Shown: one piece after another, positions 8,728-17,372 of the stretch
How the letters are laid out: every line of letters begins with the position of its first letter
Numbering within the stretch: the stretch's first letter is position 1
NCBI GenBank assembly: GCA_910587375.1
Contig: CAJULR010000046.1
Span: 1-64,000, forward strand
Direction: 5' to 3'
DNA: 64,000 nucleotides
Origin: Candidatus Gastranaerophilales bacterium
Lineage (GTDB): Bacteria; Cyanobacteriota; Vampirovibrionia; Gastranaerophilales; Gastranaerophilaceae
Translations under genes and position numbers: made by a program
Notes under the pieces: model-generated
What the model was told of the DNA's origin: nothing
The model's input: only the letters and a program-made list of their open reading frames with translations
The model's database searches: none

Positions 8728-8767
8728 GCGTCATTGCGAGGGAAGCGACAGCGACGAAGCAATCCAG
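8728..8767 (+). repeat. Dispersed intergenic repeat, copy A
   Basis: Contains GCGTCATTGCGAGGGAAGCG, then GACAGCG and a terminal GCAATCCAG. It shares the first 26 bases with the copy at 9043. Palindromic ends suggest a REP-like family. Confidence 0.75.
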
Positions 8768-8910
8768 GAAAACATAACGCCTGGGATATAAAAACCACCC
8801 AACAAACAGCTGTCATCCTGAACTTGTTTGACCACTTTTGCTGAAATCTATCTGATTTCGTGCAAAATGTCTGGTTTCCCACAGGAACTTGTGAAAGCGG
8901 GTTAAATAAC

Positions 8911-8960
8911 CCTTACAAAATCCCACAAAACCTCGCAAAACCCCGCAAAACCTCATAAAA
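8911..8960. repeat. Five 10-bp repeats with phased A-tracts
   Basis: Five consecutive decamers follow the pattern CCYCRCAAAA with small variations. Each ends in AAAA, so A-tracts recur at exactly one helical turn, the classical geometry of intrinsically bent DNA. The last tract runs into the A-run of the adjacent terminator. Confidence 0.75.
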
Positions 8961-8993
8961 AAAGGGTATTGAAAGGTTACTAAATCAATACCC
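8957..8993 (-). terminator. Intrinsic terminator of the prepilin-like gene
   Basis: Read on the minus strand, GGGTATTGA and TCAATACCC form a perfect 9-bp stem with a 12-nt loop, followed directly by seven T. It lies about 175 bases after the stop codon of the glycine-rich prepilin-like gene. Confidence 0.85.
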
Positions 8994-9042
8994 GAAATAA
9001 GTTGTTTATCGTAAATTTTTTAATCACAGCCTGTGATTAGCT

Positions 9043-9084
9043 GCGTCATTGCGAGGGAAGCGACAGCGTACCGCGGCAATCCAG
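9043..9084 (+). repeat. Dispersed intergenic repeat, copy B
   Basis: Same family and orientation as the copy at 8728. Here the second half reads GTACCGCGGCAATCCAG, matching the reverse complement of the copy at 46271. Confidence 0.75.
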
Positions 9085-9167
9085 AAAGATTTTACGCAAT
9101 TTGTCATTATTCAAATCCTGTAATCCTTTGCTGTTTGCCGATAACCCGGGGCATTGGCCTCGAATTA

Positions 9168-11927
9168 TCATATCGACGTGCTCTTGTACTCAATAATCAC
9201 AAACCCGTCGCCCCCGCGCGCGCCGACTCCGTTCACGCCGTCAACGATTGCTCCTCCGCCCCCGCCTCCGCCAAAGACGCCCTGTTTGCCGTTCGGCCCG
9301 CCCGTCTGTGCGTTACATTCCATTGCAGAGGTTATGTTTCCGCCACAGCCGCCCGCAGAAGGCCCTGCAAACTTGCCGTCCCGGTCTTTCACAAACGCCG
9401 CGTCCGTGCCGTCCTCGTTTTTGTAAAGATATTGCATAAAGCCGCCAATCCCGCCATAGGTGTCGCTTCCGGCCTTTCCGTTAACGGGCGCGTCCTCGTT
9501 TTCTGCAAAGTTGCCAAGTTTCTTTCCTGCCGCGTCAATCAAGAGTTTCACGGCCCCGTGCACCCCTGCGCTCATTCCGCCGTCATTTCCGCGAATTCCG
9601 CCCCGGGCCTTGCTTGTTTCGGTTTTGTTTCCGCCAATTTCATATGTGGCATAGGTTTCCCCGCCGTCTGCCCCGTCAACTCCGCGCCCAACGTGGATTG
9701 TCATCTCCGTGCTCGGCTTTACATTTATTCTTTTTGAGATAAATTCGCCCGCGGTGCCGCCCCCGCCGTTGGAGCCGCCATATTCAATGTATATATAGCC
9801 GGAAGCGCCCGCTGCGCCTATTCCTGCGGACTCTGCGCTTGTTGTTGTGCCTGCGCCCCCGCCCCCGCCTGCTCCGTAGGCGTTTGTAAGGGGTGTAGCC
9901 CCGTTTTTAACGCTGTTTCCGCCGTTTCCGCCAAGAAGTTCGCCCAGGTCTTTAAATTGGGAGTTTCCGCCCTTGCCGCCAAAGCCTGACGAGCTTGCAA
10001 GGCTTCCCGCGCCCCCTGTGCCATAGCCTGAAAGGGTTCCAAAGTCTTTGTTCAGCCAGTTTCCGTCCCCCGTTGTGTCAGAGGCTTTTACAAGGCTGAC
10101 GGGTCGTTTTGCCCCGCCCTGTGCGGGTATGGTTTCAGAAGATGTGTAGCCGCCCGGGTTTCCGCCTAAAGCTGTCGCAATAATTGTCCCCGTTGGGCTT
10201 CCGCGGCGAATATAGGTCGCGCCGCCGGTGTTTCCTGCTTTTCCGGCTGTTGTTTGGGTGGCTCCGCCTTTGCCCACTTCAAAATACAGGGTTTCGCCCG
10301 GGGTGACGTTGATTTCGCCGATTGTAATTTGGCCTGCGCCCCCGCCCCCGCCGCCGTTTGCCGGCAAGCTATACTCGCATTTCAAGGCAGGATATGTATA
10401 ATACAACCTCAATGCCCCAGGTTTACCTGTGGAGCCAACCGCGTTATAACTAGCGCCTCCATTTCCACCATTACAATAATTGCTGCCAAAAATAGTGGAA
10501 ACTGCGCCGCCAACATATTGGTTACCATTAACACCATTGGTTCCTGCAAATCCAGCCGTGTATAAATCTCCAGCTATTGGACATCCTGGACCACCATTTC
10601 CACCGCCAGTTCCTCCTCCGCCACCCCCACCGCCGCCTGCATAGTTATTGCAACAGCCACCAGATATTGAGCCACCTCCACCACCACCAGGTACCTGAAA
10701 TAAAATATTCCCTGCGGTATCTGTTATACCAGTTGCGGCCCCACCACCGCCACCACCAGAACCAGAATTATTGCAACTTCCTCCACCACCTCCTCCGCCT
10801 CCCCATATTCCACCCCCACCACCGCCACCAGCAATCCTACTTAAAACAGATGTATCACATCTTTCTGCACCTGTTCCTCCGGTGCCCGCACCAGAAGCAC
10901 CAATGCCTCCAGTTTTTTGACCAGACACACTGCTTGAAGGCAGGCCATTAGGCTTACCTCCTACGCCACTCCAACCAATATTTTGGCTATTGGTTTGTTT
11001 TCTCATTCCTGATTCACCACCGTTACCACCATAGCCAGTGGCGGTTCCAGGAGCATAGTCACCACTGGCTCCACCACCACCTCCACTCCAGCCTGGCGCC
11101 GGTCCTGTTGCAGATTTGTGAACTGACCCTCCACCACCGCCACCACCAACTATGACTTTTAAACTGGAAAGTGTTCCCGATAACTGAATATTTGTTTTAT
11201 AACCACCACTTCCTCCGCCTCCTCCAATACGACCATTATTTGAGTTTCCAATATAGGCACTTGAAGCAGCGCCCCCTCCCCCGCCGCCTCCGCCGCAGGC
11301 GGTGACAGAAACTGCCACTTTGCCGGGGGTGTAGGTCTTGCCGTCTGAAACGCCTGTCCAGCTTGAAACTCCGCTTGCTTTACATTTTTCATCCACATCA
11401 GGAACTTTTGTTGCCGTGCTTGGAATTGTAAAGGCATGCTCGCCTGCTGTTAAGAAATCTTTATATGTATTCCCGTCGCCGCCCGCAGGAATAGTCGCAG
11501 TGCCGTTTCCCACCCCGCCGGAGGCTCCGCCGCCCCCGCCGCCAATCATGAAAATGCGAAGTTTTGTAACATCTTTTGGCACTTGCCAGCTTTGAATTGA
11601 TGAAGGGTTTGTAAAGGCTATATCGCCCTTCACGGCGTTGCCTCCGGCCCCGCCAGCGCCCATCATGGTTAATCTTATTGCGTTTACGTCATATGGAACG
11701 TTGAAAATGCTGTCCTCTGTGTAAACTTGGACGATTGCGTCTTTGTCATATTGCGCGGCGCCCACGCCCGAAATGTTAATTTTTGTTTCATCCATGCGCT
11801 TTGTCATGACAGGCGCCAAAGCCGCTAGCAGCAAGGACGCCACCAACAGCGCCATAAGCATTTCCACTAGCGAAAATGCGCGCTGCAAGATTTGAGGCAA
11901 AAATGCCCCGGAACAACTTTTCTTCAT
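9168..11927 (-). CDS. Large glycine-rich prepilin-like surface protein
   Basis: A 919-residue protein. The N-terminus carries a type IV prepilin-type signal: basic leader MKKSCSGAFLPQILQRA, then FSLVE and a hydrophobic helix through LAALAP (Glu at mature position 5, Ala instead of the usual Gly before the cut). It should therefore be processed by a prepilin peptidase and assembled or anchored through the type IV pilus/type II secretion machinery. The rest is glycine-rich: strands such as LRIFMIGGGGGG, VAVSVTACGGGG and LKVIVGGGGGGG alternate with Gly loops, like the Gly-rich domains of phage tail fibres. ATG at 11927 is preferred over the TTG at 11936. Gly codons are GGC/GGG-biased in the flanks but GGT/GGA-biased between about 10380 and 11270, so the central third looks exchanged. 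A terminator follows at 8957-8993. Ligand unknown; adhesin is a guess. Confidence 0.8.
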   Translation of the reverse strand: MKKSCSGAFLPQILQRAFSLVEMLMALLVASLLLAALAPVMTKRMDETKINISGVGAAQYDKDAIVQVYTEDSIFNVPYDVNAIRLTMMGAGGAGGNAVKGDIAFTNPSSIQSWQVPKDVTKLRIFMIGGGGGGASGGVGNGTATIPAGGDGNTYKDFLTAGEHAFTIPSTATKVPDVDEKCKASGVSSWTGVSDGKTYTPGKVAVSVTACGGGGGGGGAASSAYIGNSNNGRIGGGGGSGGYKTNIQLSGTLSSLKVIVGGGGGGGSVHKSATGPAPGWSGGGGGASGDYAPGTATGYGGNGGESGMRKQTNSQNIGWSGVGGKPNGLPSSSVSGQKTGGIGASGAGTGGTGAERCDTSVLSRIAGGGGGGGIWGGGGGGGGSCNNSGSGGGGGGAATGITDTAGNILFQVPGGGGGGSISGGCCNNYAGGGGGGGGGTGGGNGGPGCPIAGDLYTAGFAGTNGVNGNQYVGGAVSTIFGSNYCNGGNGGASYNAVGSTGKPGALRLYYTYPALKCEYSLPANGGGGGGAGQITIGEINVTPGETLYFEVGKGGATQTTAGKAGNTGGATYIRRGSPTGTIIATALGGNPGGYTSSETIPAQGGAKRPVSLVKASDTTGDGNWLNKDFGTLSGYGTGGAGSLASSSGFGGKGGNSQFKDLGELLGGNGGNSVKNGATPLTNAYGAGGGGGAGTTTSAESAGIGAAGASGYIYIEYGGSNGGGGTAGEFISKRINVKPSTEMTIHVGRGVDGADGGETYATYEIGGNKTETSKARGGIRGNDGGMSAGVHGAVKLLIDAAGKKLGNFAENEDAPVNGKAGSDTYGGIGGFMQYLYKNEDGTDAAFVKDRDGKFAGPSAGGCGGNITSAMECNAQTGGPNGKQGVFGGGGGGGAIVDGVNGVGARGGDGFVIIEYKSTSI

Positions 11928-12079
11928 AATAAACAATTTCCCTAAATTTCTATTTAATACAACAACTTTTCATACTAAAATTAGATGTAACTAATTGTAT
12001 TCTATATTCATTACGTCAACTTGTCAAACAAAAATATGTCTTATAAGAATATGTTTCATTTGGTGAAAAATAGCTAAGA

Positions 12080-12085
12080 TATAAT
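12080..12085 (+). promoter_or_regulatory. Putative -10 of the XRE gene
   Basis: TATAAT lies 25 bases before the start codon of the XRE regulator, leaving room for the AAAGGG ribosome site. No -35 with normal spacing is convincing. Confidence 0.4.
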
Positions 12086-12110
12086 AGCAGCAAGCAAAAA
12101 AGGGCATTTT

Positions 12111-12440
12111 ATGACAGAACCCGTTAACGTTAAAAAATTATTAGGCGGCAGAATAAAAGAAATAAGAAAACTCCGAAAAATCACACAGGAACGCCTTGCA
12201 GAGCTGATTGACATTGAACCGAACAATGTTTCAAAAATTGAAAACGGGAAAAATTACCCTTCACCAGAAAATTTGGCAAAAATTGCACGAGCACTGAATA
12301 TTGAAATCCACGAACTCTTTATATTCAACCACCACAAGCCTATTGAGGAAATTAAAGGCTATGTTATAAGAGAGGTGGAACAAAACGACAATTTGGCGCG
12401 AATTTTATTTAAATTTTGTCAGGCCACAAGGCAGGCATAG
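12111..12440 (+). CDS. XRE-family transcriptional regulator
   Basis: A 109-residue protein with a helix-turn-helix Cro/C1-type domain at about 9-65 (RIKEIRKLRKITQERLAELI, recognition region NNVSKIENGKNYPSPENL). A short C-terminal helix pair follows. The ribosome site AAGGG lies 6 bases before the ATG. It is divergent from the prepilin-like gene, so the 170-base gap between them could hold shared control sites. A related gene with the same plan (HTH, then HDLFYFKN where this one has HELFIFNH) is at 54073-54396, pointing to a paralogous family in this genome. Targets unknown. Confidence 0.85.
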   Translation: MTEPVNVKKLLGGRIKEIRKLRKITQERLAELIDIEPNNVSKIENGKNYPSPENLAKIARALNIEIHELFIFNHHKPIEEIKGYVIREVEQNDNLARILFKFCQATRQA

Positions 12441-12458
12441 AGAGGGTTTTGACAAACA

Positions 12459-12486
12459 CGTCATTGTCGTTTCCCTCGCAATGACG
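12459..12486. repeat. Dispersed intergenic repeat, short palindromic form C
   Basis: CGTCATTG and CGCAATGACG form a hairpin around a 10-base loop. This is the two ends of the 8728/9043 family brought together, between the XRE gene and nadE. Confidence 0.65.
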
Positions 12487-12516
12487 AGTGTTTTGGGAAT
12501 TGTAACCGCTGAATCC

Positions 12517-14466
12517 CTAGTAAAACTTGAGTTTTGAGGTTATGGGCTGATTATACTCTGTCTTGTTGATAGACCGGGCGTCTACAATCGGCGCCGGGGG
12601 CATAATTGACCACTTGAAAAGCGCTGTCTGCATTCTTTTGAAAAACTTGTCTAACCACGCGATTTTAGTGGCTTTCGGGACATTGTGTTTTGCTTCGTAA
12701 AGAAATGTTTCAGAAAGCATTTCTTCCTTGCACTGGTGCAGATTTTCAAGGCGCCAAATGACCTCATCCAAGAATTCATAAGGCATTAGGGCGTCTTCTG
12801 CAAGAAGCGGTTTGCCTGTATTCGGGTCTATGGCTAGTTCTGCGCCTGGCGGTTTGGTTAAAACAGCGTCAGGGATTGCGTTTTTAACCAATCTGTTTTT
12901 ATTTAGCCATCTTGCGAGCGCAAAAAGTTTTGTTTTCGTGACATCGGCGATGGGGGCAAAGCCGCCTGACATATCGCCATTTATTGTGGCATAGCCCATA
13001 TAGAGCTCCGATTTGTCGGAAGTGGCTATAGGCAAGGTTTTCGGGAATTCATTTGCTATTCCCCAAAGAATCATCGCGCGGCTTCTGGCTTGAATATTGT
13101 CTTGTGTCAGCGACGCCTGAAACCTGTCCTGCCACACGGTTTCAACTTTTTCAAATGCACTGTCAAGCGCGTCCTTATTGGTTTTGAACATTTCTAAAAT
13201 CGGGATTTCCGCATAGTGTACGCCTAAACGGGTGCACAATTCTTTGGCGTCGGATTTACTGGCTTCGCTTGTAATTTTGGATGGCATAGAAACGGCAAAA
13301 ATGTTATCACGTCCGAGAGCGTCAGCAAGCAAAACACAGGTGACAGAAGAGTCTAAGCCCCCTGAAACGCCCAAAACAGCCCTTTTAAAGCCGTTTTTAT
13401 GGAAGTAATCCCTTATAGATGTAGTGATAGTCATATATGCACGTTCTAAATCGGGCTCATAATCAAGACTGAAGGCCTTTTGCGAGTTTAAGGTTTTTTC
13501 TAAGCCGTTAGGAAGGGGGTAAATACGATTGATTTCCGCGCTATTCTTGGCTTTCGGGTTTGGCTCTACGATGAAAAACTGCTCTTCGAAAGACTTTGCA
13601 CGTGCTGAAATTGCCCCATCTGCGCTGTACAAGCGGCTTGCGCCCTGAAATGTGATATTATCAACCGCACCCACCTGATTTACGTATGCTATGGGCGTTT
13701 GGTGCTTTTTTGACACGAAAGAAAGCATATTATGTAGTAATTGTTCCTTTTTTGCGCGCGTTGGGGAGGAAGAACAGTTTATAATCAAGTCAGGGTGCTG
13801 TTCTTCGACGATTTTATCAACAGGGTCAAAGCTGTAGACAGGGTGGTCAAAAAAGTCTTTATCAGCCCAGTTTTCCTCGCAAATCACAACCCCCACGCGG
13901 TTTTTGCCGATTTCAATTATCCTTTCTTTTGAATCAAATTCAGCAGATTGAAAATATCGAGCGTCGTTAAACTCGCTGTAGACGGGCAATAGCGTCTTTC
14001 TTATGATAGTTTCGATTTTTTTGTTTGAAAGAACCGCAACCGAGTTAAAATATCTTTTTCCGATGTAAAAACGGTTAAATTCGCAAAAGCCAATCAGGAC
14101 TTTGGTTTTGCCTGTGCATTTTGCCAATTTTTCAAGGTATTCGATGTTTTTTTCGACCAATTTTGGATATCTGTCAATAATGTCAAAAACGGGATAGCCA
14201 AACAAAAAAAGCTCCGGAAAGGCGATGGCACCTACTTTTAAGGCGTTTGCCCATTCGATATATTTTTTTGCTTTGTTAAAATTGTATTCAATGTCGCCCA
14301 CAATCGGGTCAACCTGCGCAAGGACAATGCTTTCGGGGGTTAAAAGCGGTTTTATTTTTGCTATGGCTTCTTCTTTTGAAAGCTCTGAAGTTGTGTCCTG
14401 GAGCGCGTTATGGCAGAATTCACCGTCTGCAAGCTCCTGTTTTATTAACTTTGTAACATCTATCAT
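12517..14466 (-). CDS. nadE: Glutamine-dependent NAD+ synthetase
   Basis: A 649-residue two-domain enzyme making NAD from deamido-NAD, ATP and glutamine. N-terminal nitrilase-type amidase (about 25-300): the Glu-Lys-Cys triad is visible as FPELFLFGYP, RKTLLPVYSEF and VVICEENW. C-terminal synthetase (about 340-649): PP-loop GVSGGLDSS, with later motifs KSELYMGYATINGDMSGGF and KPPGAEL. ATG at 14466 is chosen because the longer frame adds 64 residues without family similarity; the RBS is weak (AAAGG). The enzyme fits the expected targets of the NrtR-like regulator at 4510-5199, but no copy of that regulator's duplicated palindrome was seen here. Confidence 0.93.
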   Translation of the reverse strand: MIDVTKLIKQELADGEFCHNALQDTTSELSKEEAIAKIKPLLTPESIVLAQVDPIVGDIEYNFNKAKKYIEWANALKVGAIAFPELFLFGYPVFDIIDRYPKLVEKNIEYLEKLAKCTGKTKVLIGFCEFNRFYIGKRYFNSVAVLSNKKIETIIRKTLLPVYSEFNDARYFQSAEFDSKERIIEIGKNRVGVVICEENWADKDFFDHPVYSFDPVDKIVEEQHPDLIINCSSSPTRAKKEQLLHNMLSFVSKKHQTPIAYVNQVGAVDNITFQGASRLYSADGAISARAKSFEEQFFIVEPNPKAKNSAEINRIYPLPNGLEKTLNSQKAFSLDYEPDLERAYMTITTSIRDYFHKNGFKRAVLGVSGGLDSSVTCVLLADALGRDNIFAVSMPSKITSEASKSDAKELCTRLGVHYAEIPILEMFKTNKDALDSAFEKVETVWQDRFQASLTQDNIQARSRAMILWGIANEFPKTLPIATSDKSELYMGYATINGDMSGGFAPIADVTKTKLFALARWLNKNRLVKNAIPDAVLTKPPGAELAIDPNTGKPLLAEDALMPYEFLDEVIWRLENLHQCKEEMLSETFLYEAKHNVPKATKIAWLDKFFKRMQTALFKWSIMPPAPIVDARSINKTEYNQPITSKLKFY

Positions 14467-14627
14467 ATTTTTGCCTTTGTTTTTAAAATGTGGTAAAAAG
14501 CTTGTGTACCTTGGGCTTTCAGGTTTTATTCTGCGCTTATTATTGGTTTTTGCAGCCTTTGAAAAAACAGCTTTGCTTTTTACAAAAGATAATATACCAC
14601 AAAAACAAACGCCGGATATTGAACGCA

Positions 14628-14675
14628 AAAATGCCCGCCCTATAAGGTTTTTGACCAAATTTAGGCAGGCATTTT
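14628..14675 (-). terminator. Terminator after the small membrane protein gene
   Basis: AAAATGCCCGCC and GGCAGGCATTTT pair over 12 bp with one mismatch around a 24-nt loop. Minus-strand reading gives a T-run after the stem. It sits 22 bases after the stop at 14697. Confidence 0.7.
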
Positions 14676-14696
14676 AAATGTTAAAATTGTTTAAAA

Positions 14697-15095
14697 TTAA
14701 TCATACAATTCTTCATTAAGTGTGTATTTATCCTTGATGATATGGGCTAAGAATTTGTGAGCCCTCGCAGGAATGTTTGTTACAAAGCCTTTGAGGTTTG
14801 CAAAGCCTTCTGCAAAGTTTGATTTTGTGAATAATTTTGCGGCTTCATTAGATTTTTGACCTGATTTTGCAAGGCCAAACGCTGCTAGAGCAGCAATTGC
14901 AACGGCTGTAACAGTTGCGATTACGCCTTTTGAAATCTTTTTCTTTGGCTTTTTGTCTGCAATTTCAACAGTATCAGCGGTTTCTGCCGCAGGAACGGCT
15001 GCCGGAGCTGAATTTATAGGGTTTTGGGCTGCATATTCCATTTCGGCAAAGGTGTATAACTTTGGCTGTGCGCCATTTACGCTATTAACAGACAT
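14697..15095 (-). CDS. Small single-pass membrane protein, unknown
   Basis: A 132-residue protein. Residues about 1-50 are polar (MSVNSVNGAQPKLYTF, then Ala/Pro-rich), a KKPKKKISK basic cluster precedes one transmembrane helix (GVIATVTAVAIAALAAFGLA, about 58-77), and a soluble tail ends YTLNEELYD. No recognised domain. GGAAGGA is well spaced before the ATG, and a terminator follows, so it is probably a monocistronic gene. The MSVNSVNG start echoes two other proteins in the window. Function not assigned. Confidence 0.75.
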   Translation of the reverse strand: MSVNSVNGAQPKLYTFAEMEYAAQNPINSAPAAVPAAETADTVEIADKKPKKKISKGVIATVTAVAIAALAAFGLAKSGQKSNEAAKLFTKSNFAEGFANLKGFVTNIPARAHKFLAHIIKDKYTLNEELYD

Positions 15096-15280
15096 TTTTC
15101 AATCCTTCCATAGTATTGGTTTCTTGTATATATATGAATGTTTCGGGCGGCTATTTTTTGACACTTTTTTCTCCCTTTGGAAGAAATTGTTACAAAAGTT
15201 CACATATTTATGTTTTGCCGGGTGCGGGGAAGTTTTCTGAACATCCTTGTGCTAGAATGTTGCCGGAAGCGATTGTTAAG

Positions 15281-17266
15281 ATGATTAAGAAAGAATTCAA
15301 GATAGAATCTGAATATAAGCCGCAGGGTGACCAACCAAAAGCCATAGAGGCTCTTGCAAAGGGCATTGAAGACGGTATGGTGACCCAAACGCTTCTTGGG
15401 GTAACGGGTTCCGGGAAAACTTTTACCATTGCAAATGTCATTGAAAAAGTTCAAAAACCGACCCTTATAATTGCGCACAACAAAACCCTTGCGGCCCAGT
15501 TATATAACGAATTTAAGGAGCTTTTTCCAAACAATGCCGTTGAATATTTTATAAGTTATTACGATTATTACCAGCCGGAAGCGTATATTCCGCGCACCGA
15601 CACCTACATTGAAAAAACGGCTTCAATAAACGATGAAATCGATAGGCTTCGCCATAACACAACGCGCAGCCTGTATGAGAGGAATGATGTTATTGTTGTG
15701 GCCTCTGTGAGCTGTATTTACGGCTTAGGGCTTCCTGAAAATTATTTTAAGGGCGCAATAAACCTTTCTGTTGGCGAAGAAATAGACAGGCAGGCGCTTT
15801 TAGAGCATTTAGTTTTAACCAGATATGAAAGAAACGATGTTGAATTAAAAAGGGCCACTTTCCGCGCCAGGGGCGACATTGTGGAAATTATGCCAAGTTA
15901 TGAAAAAATTATTACAAGGATTTATTTTTTTGGGGATGAAATTGAGAAAATTGCAAGAATCGACCCTGTGACCGGAGAAATCTTGGAAAATGTGCCCGAA
16001 ACTGTTGTATATCCTGCAGTTCACTATCTTGCGGATGATGATAATATGGAAGAAACGCTTGAAGAAATCAGGCGGGAACTTCGTGCACGTTTGAACGAAC
16101 TTTATGCGGAAAACAAGCTTGTTGAGGCGCAAAGGCTTGAACAGCGCGTAAATTACGACATTGAGATGATAAAAGAGATGGGGTATTGTTCAGGGATTGA
16201 AAACTATTCAAGAATTTTAGAGCGAAGGGCCCCTGGAACGCCCCCTGCAACGCTTTTAGACTATTTTCAGGAAGATTTTCTTGTGGTTGTGGATGAATCG
16301 CACGTGACTTTGCCGCAGCTTCGCGGGATGTTTTTTGGGGACAGGTCAAGAAAAGATACGCTTGTAGAATATGGCTTCAGGCTGCCTTGCGCAAGAGATA
16401 ACAGGCCTTTAACGTTTGATGAATTTTGGGGAAAAATTAACCAAAAAGTGTTTATTTCGGCAACTCCTGCAGAGTTTGAGCGGAAAGAATCTGCGCAAAT
16501 TGTAGAGCAAATTATTCGTCCGACAGGCCTTTTGGACCCTGAAATTGATGTTCGCCCAACAGAGGGGCAGGTTAACAATCTCATTGAAGAGATAAATGCT
16601 ACTGCCGCAAAGAAAGAGCGTGTTTTGGTTACGACTTTAACCAAAAAAATGGCCGAGGAATTGACGGAATATTTAACCCAAAAAGGAATCAGGGTGCGGT
16701 ATTTGCACAGTGAGGTGCAATCTTTAGAGAGGGTTGAAATTTTAAGGGATTTAAGGCTTGGTGAGTTTGATGTTCTAATTGGTGTAAACCTGCTTCGCGA
16801 GGGGCTTGACATCCCTGAAGTTTCTTTAGTTGCAATTATGGACGCGGATAAGGAAGGTTTTTTAAGGTGTGAAACGTCTTTAATTCAGACTATAGGCCGC
16901 TCTGCAAGAAACGCAGATGGCAGAGTTATTATGTATGCGGATAAAATAACCGATTCTATGCGGATGGCAATCGATGAAACCGGCCGCAGGCGCGAACTTC
17001 AGATGGCATTTAACAAAGAACACAATATTACCCCGAAGACGATTAAAAAATCAATTGAAAACAATCTTCTGTCCCTTGTTCAAAGCTATAGAAGCATTGA
17101 AGACATTGTGGCAGAAAAGATGATAGAATTAAATATTGACAAAAAGGATTTGCCAAAGCTGTTATCAAAGCTTGAAAAAGATATGCACAAGGCTGCAAAA
17201 ATCCTCGATTTTGAGCGCGCAGCCGAGCTTCGCGACCAAATTAAAAAATTAAGAGAGATGTTGTAA
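15281..17266 (+). CDS. uvrB: Excinuclease ABC subunit B
   Basis: A 661-residue nucleotide-excision repair helicase-like subunit that loads on damage with UvrA and recruits UvrC. Walker A GVTGSGKT; damage-probing beta-hairpin region YDYYQPEAYIPRTDTYIEK; DESH box; C-terminal UVR/UvrC-binding motif in the last 35 residues (FERAAELRDQIKKLREML). The start at 15281 (MIKKEFKIESEYKPQGDQP) gives the 661 residues typical of the family. The longer frame from 15116 adds 55 unrelated residues. A TAGAAT hexamer at 15253-15258 may be its -10. No uvrA or uvrC is in the window. Confidence 0.95.
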   Translation: MIKKEFKIESEYKPQGDQPKAIEALAKGIEDGMVTQTLLGVTGSGKTFTIANVIEKVQKPTLIIAHNKTLAAQLYNEFKELFPNNAVEYFISYYDYYQPEAYIPRTDTYIEKTASINDEIDRLRHNTTRSLYERNDVIVVASVSCIYGLGLPENYFKGAINLSVGEEIDRQALLEHLVLTRYERNDVELKRATFRARGDIVEIMPSYEKIITRIYFFGDEIEKIARIDPVTGEILENVPETVVYPAVHYLADDDNMEETLEEIRRELRARLNELYAENKLVEAQRLEQRVNYDIEMIKEMGYCSGIENYSRILERRAPGTPPATLLDYFQEDFLVVVDESHVTLPQLRGMFFGDRSRKDTLVEYGFRLPCARDNRPLTFDEFWGKINQKVFISATPAEFERKESAQIVEQIIRPTGLLDPEIDVRPTEGQVNNLIEEINATAAKKERVLVTTLTKKMAEELTEYLTQKGIRVRYLHSEVQSLERVEILRDLRLGEFDVLIGVNLLREGLDIPEVSLVAIMDADKEGFLRCETSLIQTIGRSARNADGRVIMYADKITDSMRMAIDETGRRRELQMAFNKEHNITPKTIKKSIENNLLSLVQSYRSIEDIVAEKMIELNIDKKDLPKLLSKLEKDMHKAAKILDFERAAELRDQIKKLREML

Positions 17267-17323
17267 ATTTTATAAAATAGCTTTATAAAATGGCAAAAAG
17301 ATTTACTTACGCGTTTTAAACAC

Positions 17324-17352
17324 TTGCAAGGTTTTTTCGTGTTGTCTAAAAT
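17324..17352 (+). promoter_or_regulatory. Sigma-70-type promoter of the kinase-fold gene
   Basis: TTGCAA (17324-17329), a 17-bp spacer, and TAAAAT (17347-17352), followed after 20 bases by the ATG at 17373 with AAAGG upstream. Confidence 0.7.
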
Positions 17353-17372
17353 TAAGAAAGGTGTTTTTTTGC

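Larger units (their letters stand above)
8684..9167. other. Intergenic region rich in repeats
   Basis: No gene is supported in this 480-base gap between convergent genes. It holds two copies of a dispersed repeat (8728-8767, 9043-9084), a piece of a second repeat (TGTCATCCTGAACTTG near 8811), five phased A-tracts (8911-8960), a minus-strand terminator (8957-8993) and an 8-bp hairpin TAATCACA-GCC-TGTGATTA at 9021-9039. Confidence 0.8.

Noticed and set aside
9033..9737. Long plus-strand frame opposite the glycine-rich gene
   Set aside because: It exists because the antisense of Gly codons is Pro/Ala/Arg-rich; no ribosome site, no domain.
15116..15280. N-terminal extension of uvrB
   Set aside because: The 55 extra residues have no family match and the 15281 start gives the normal UvrB length.
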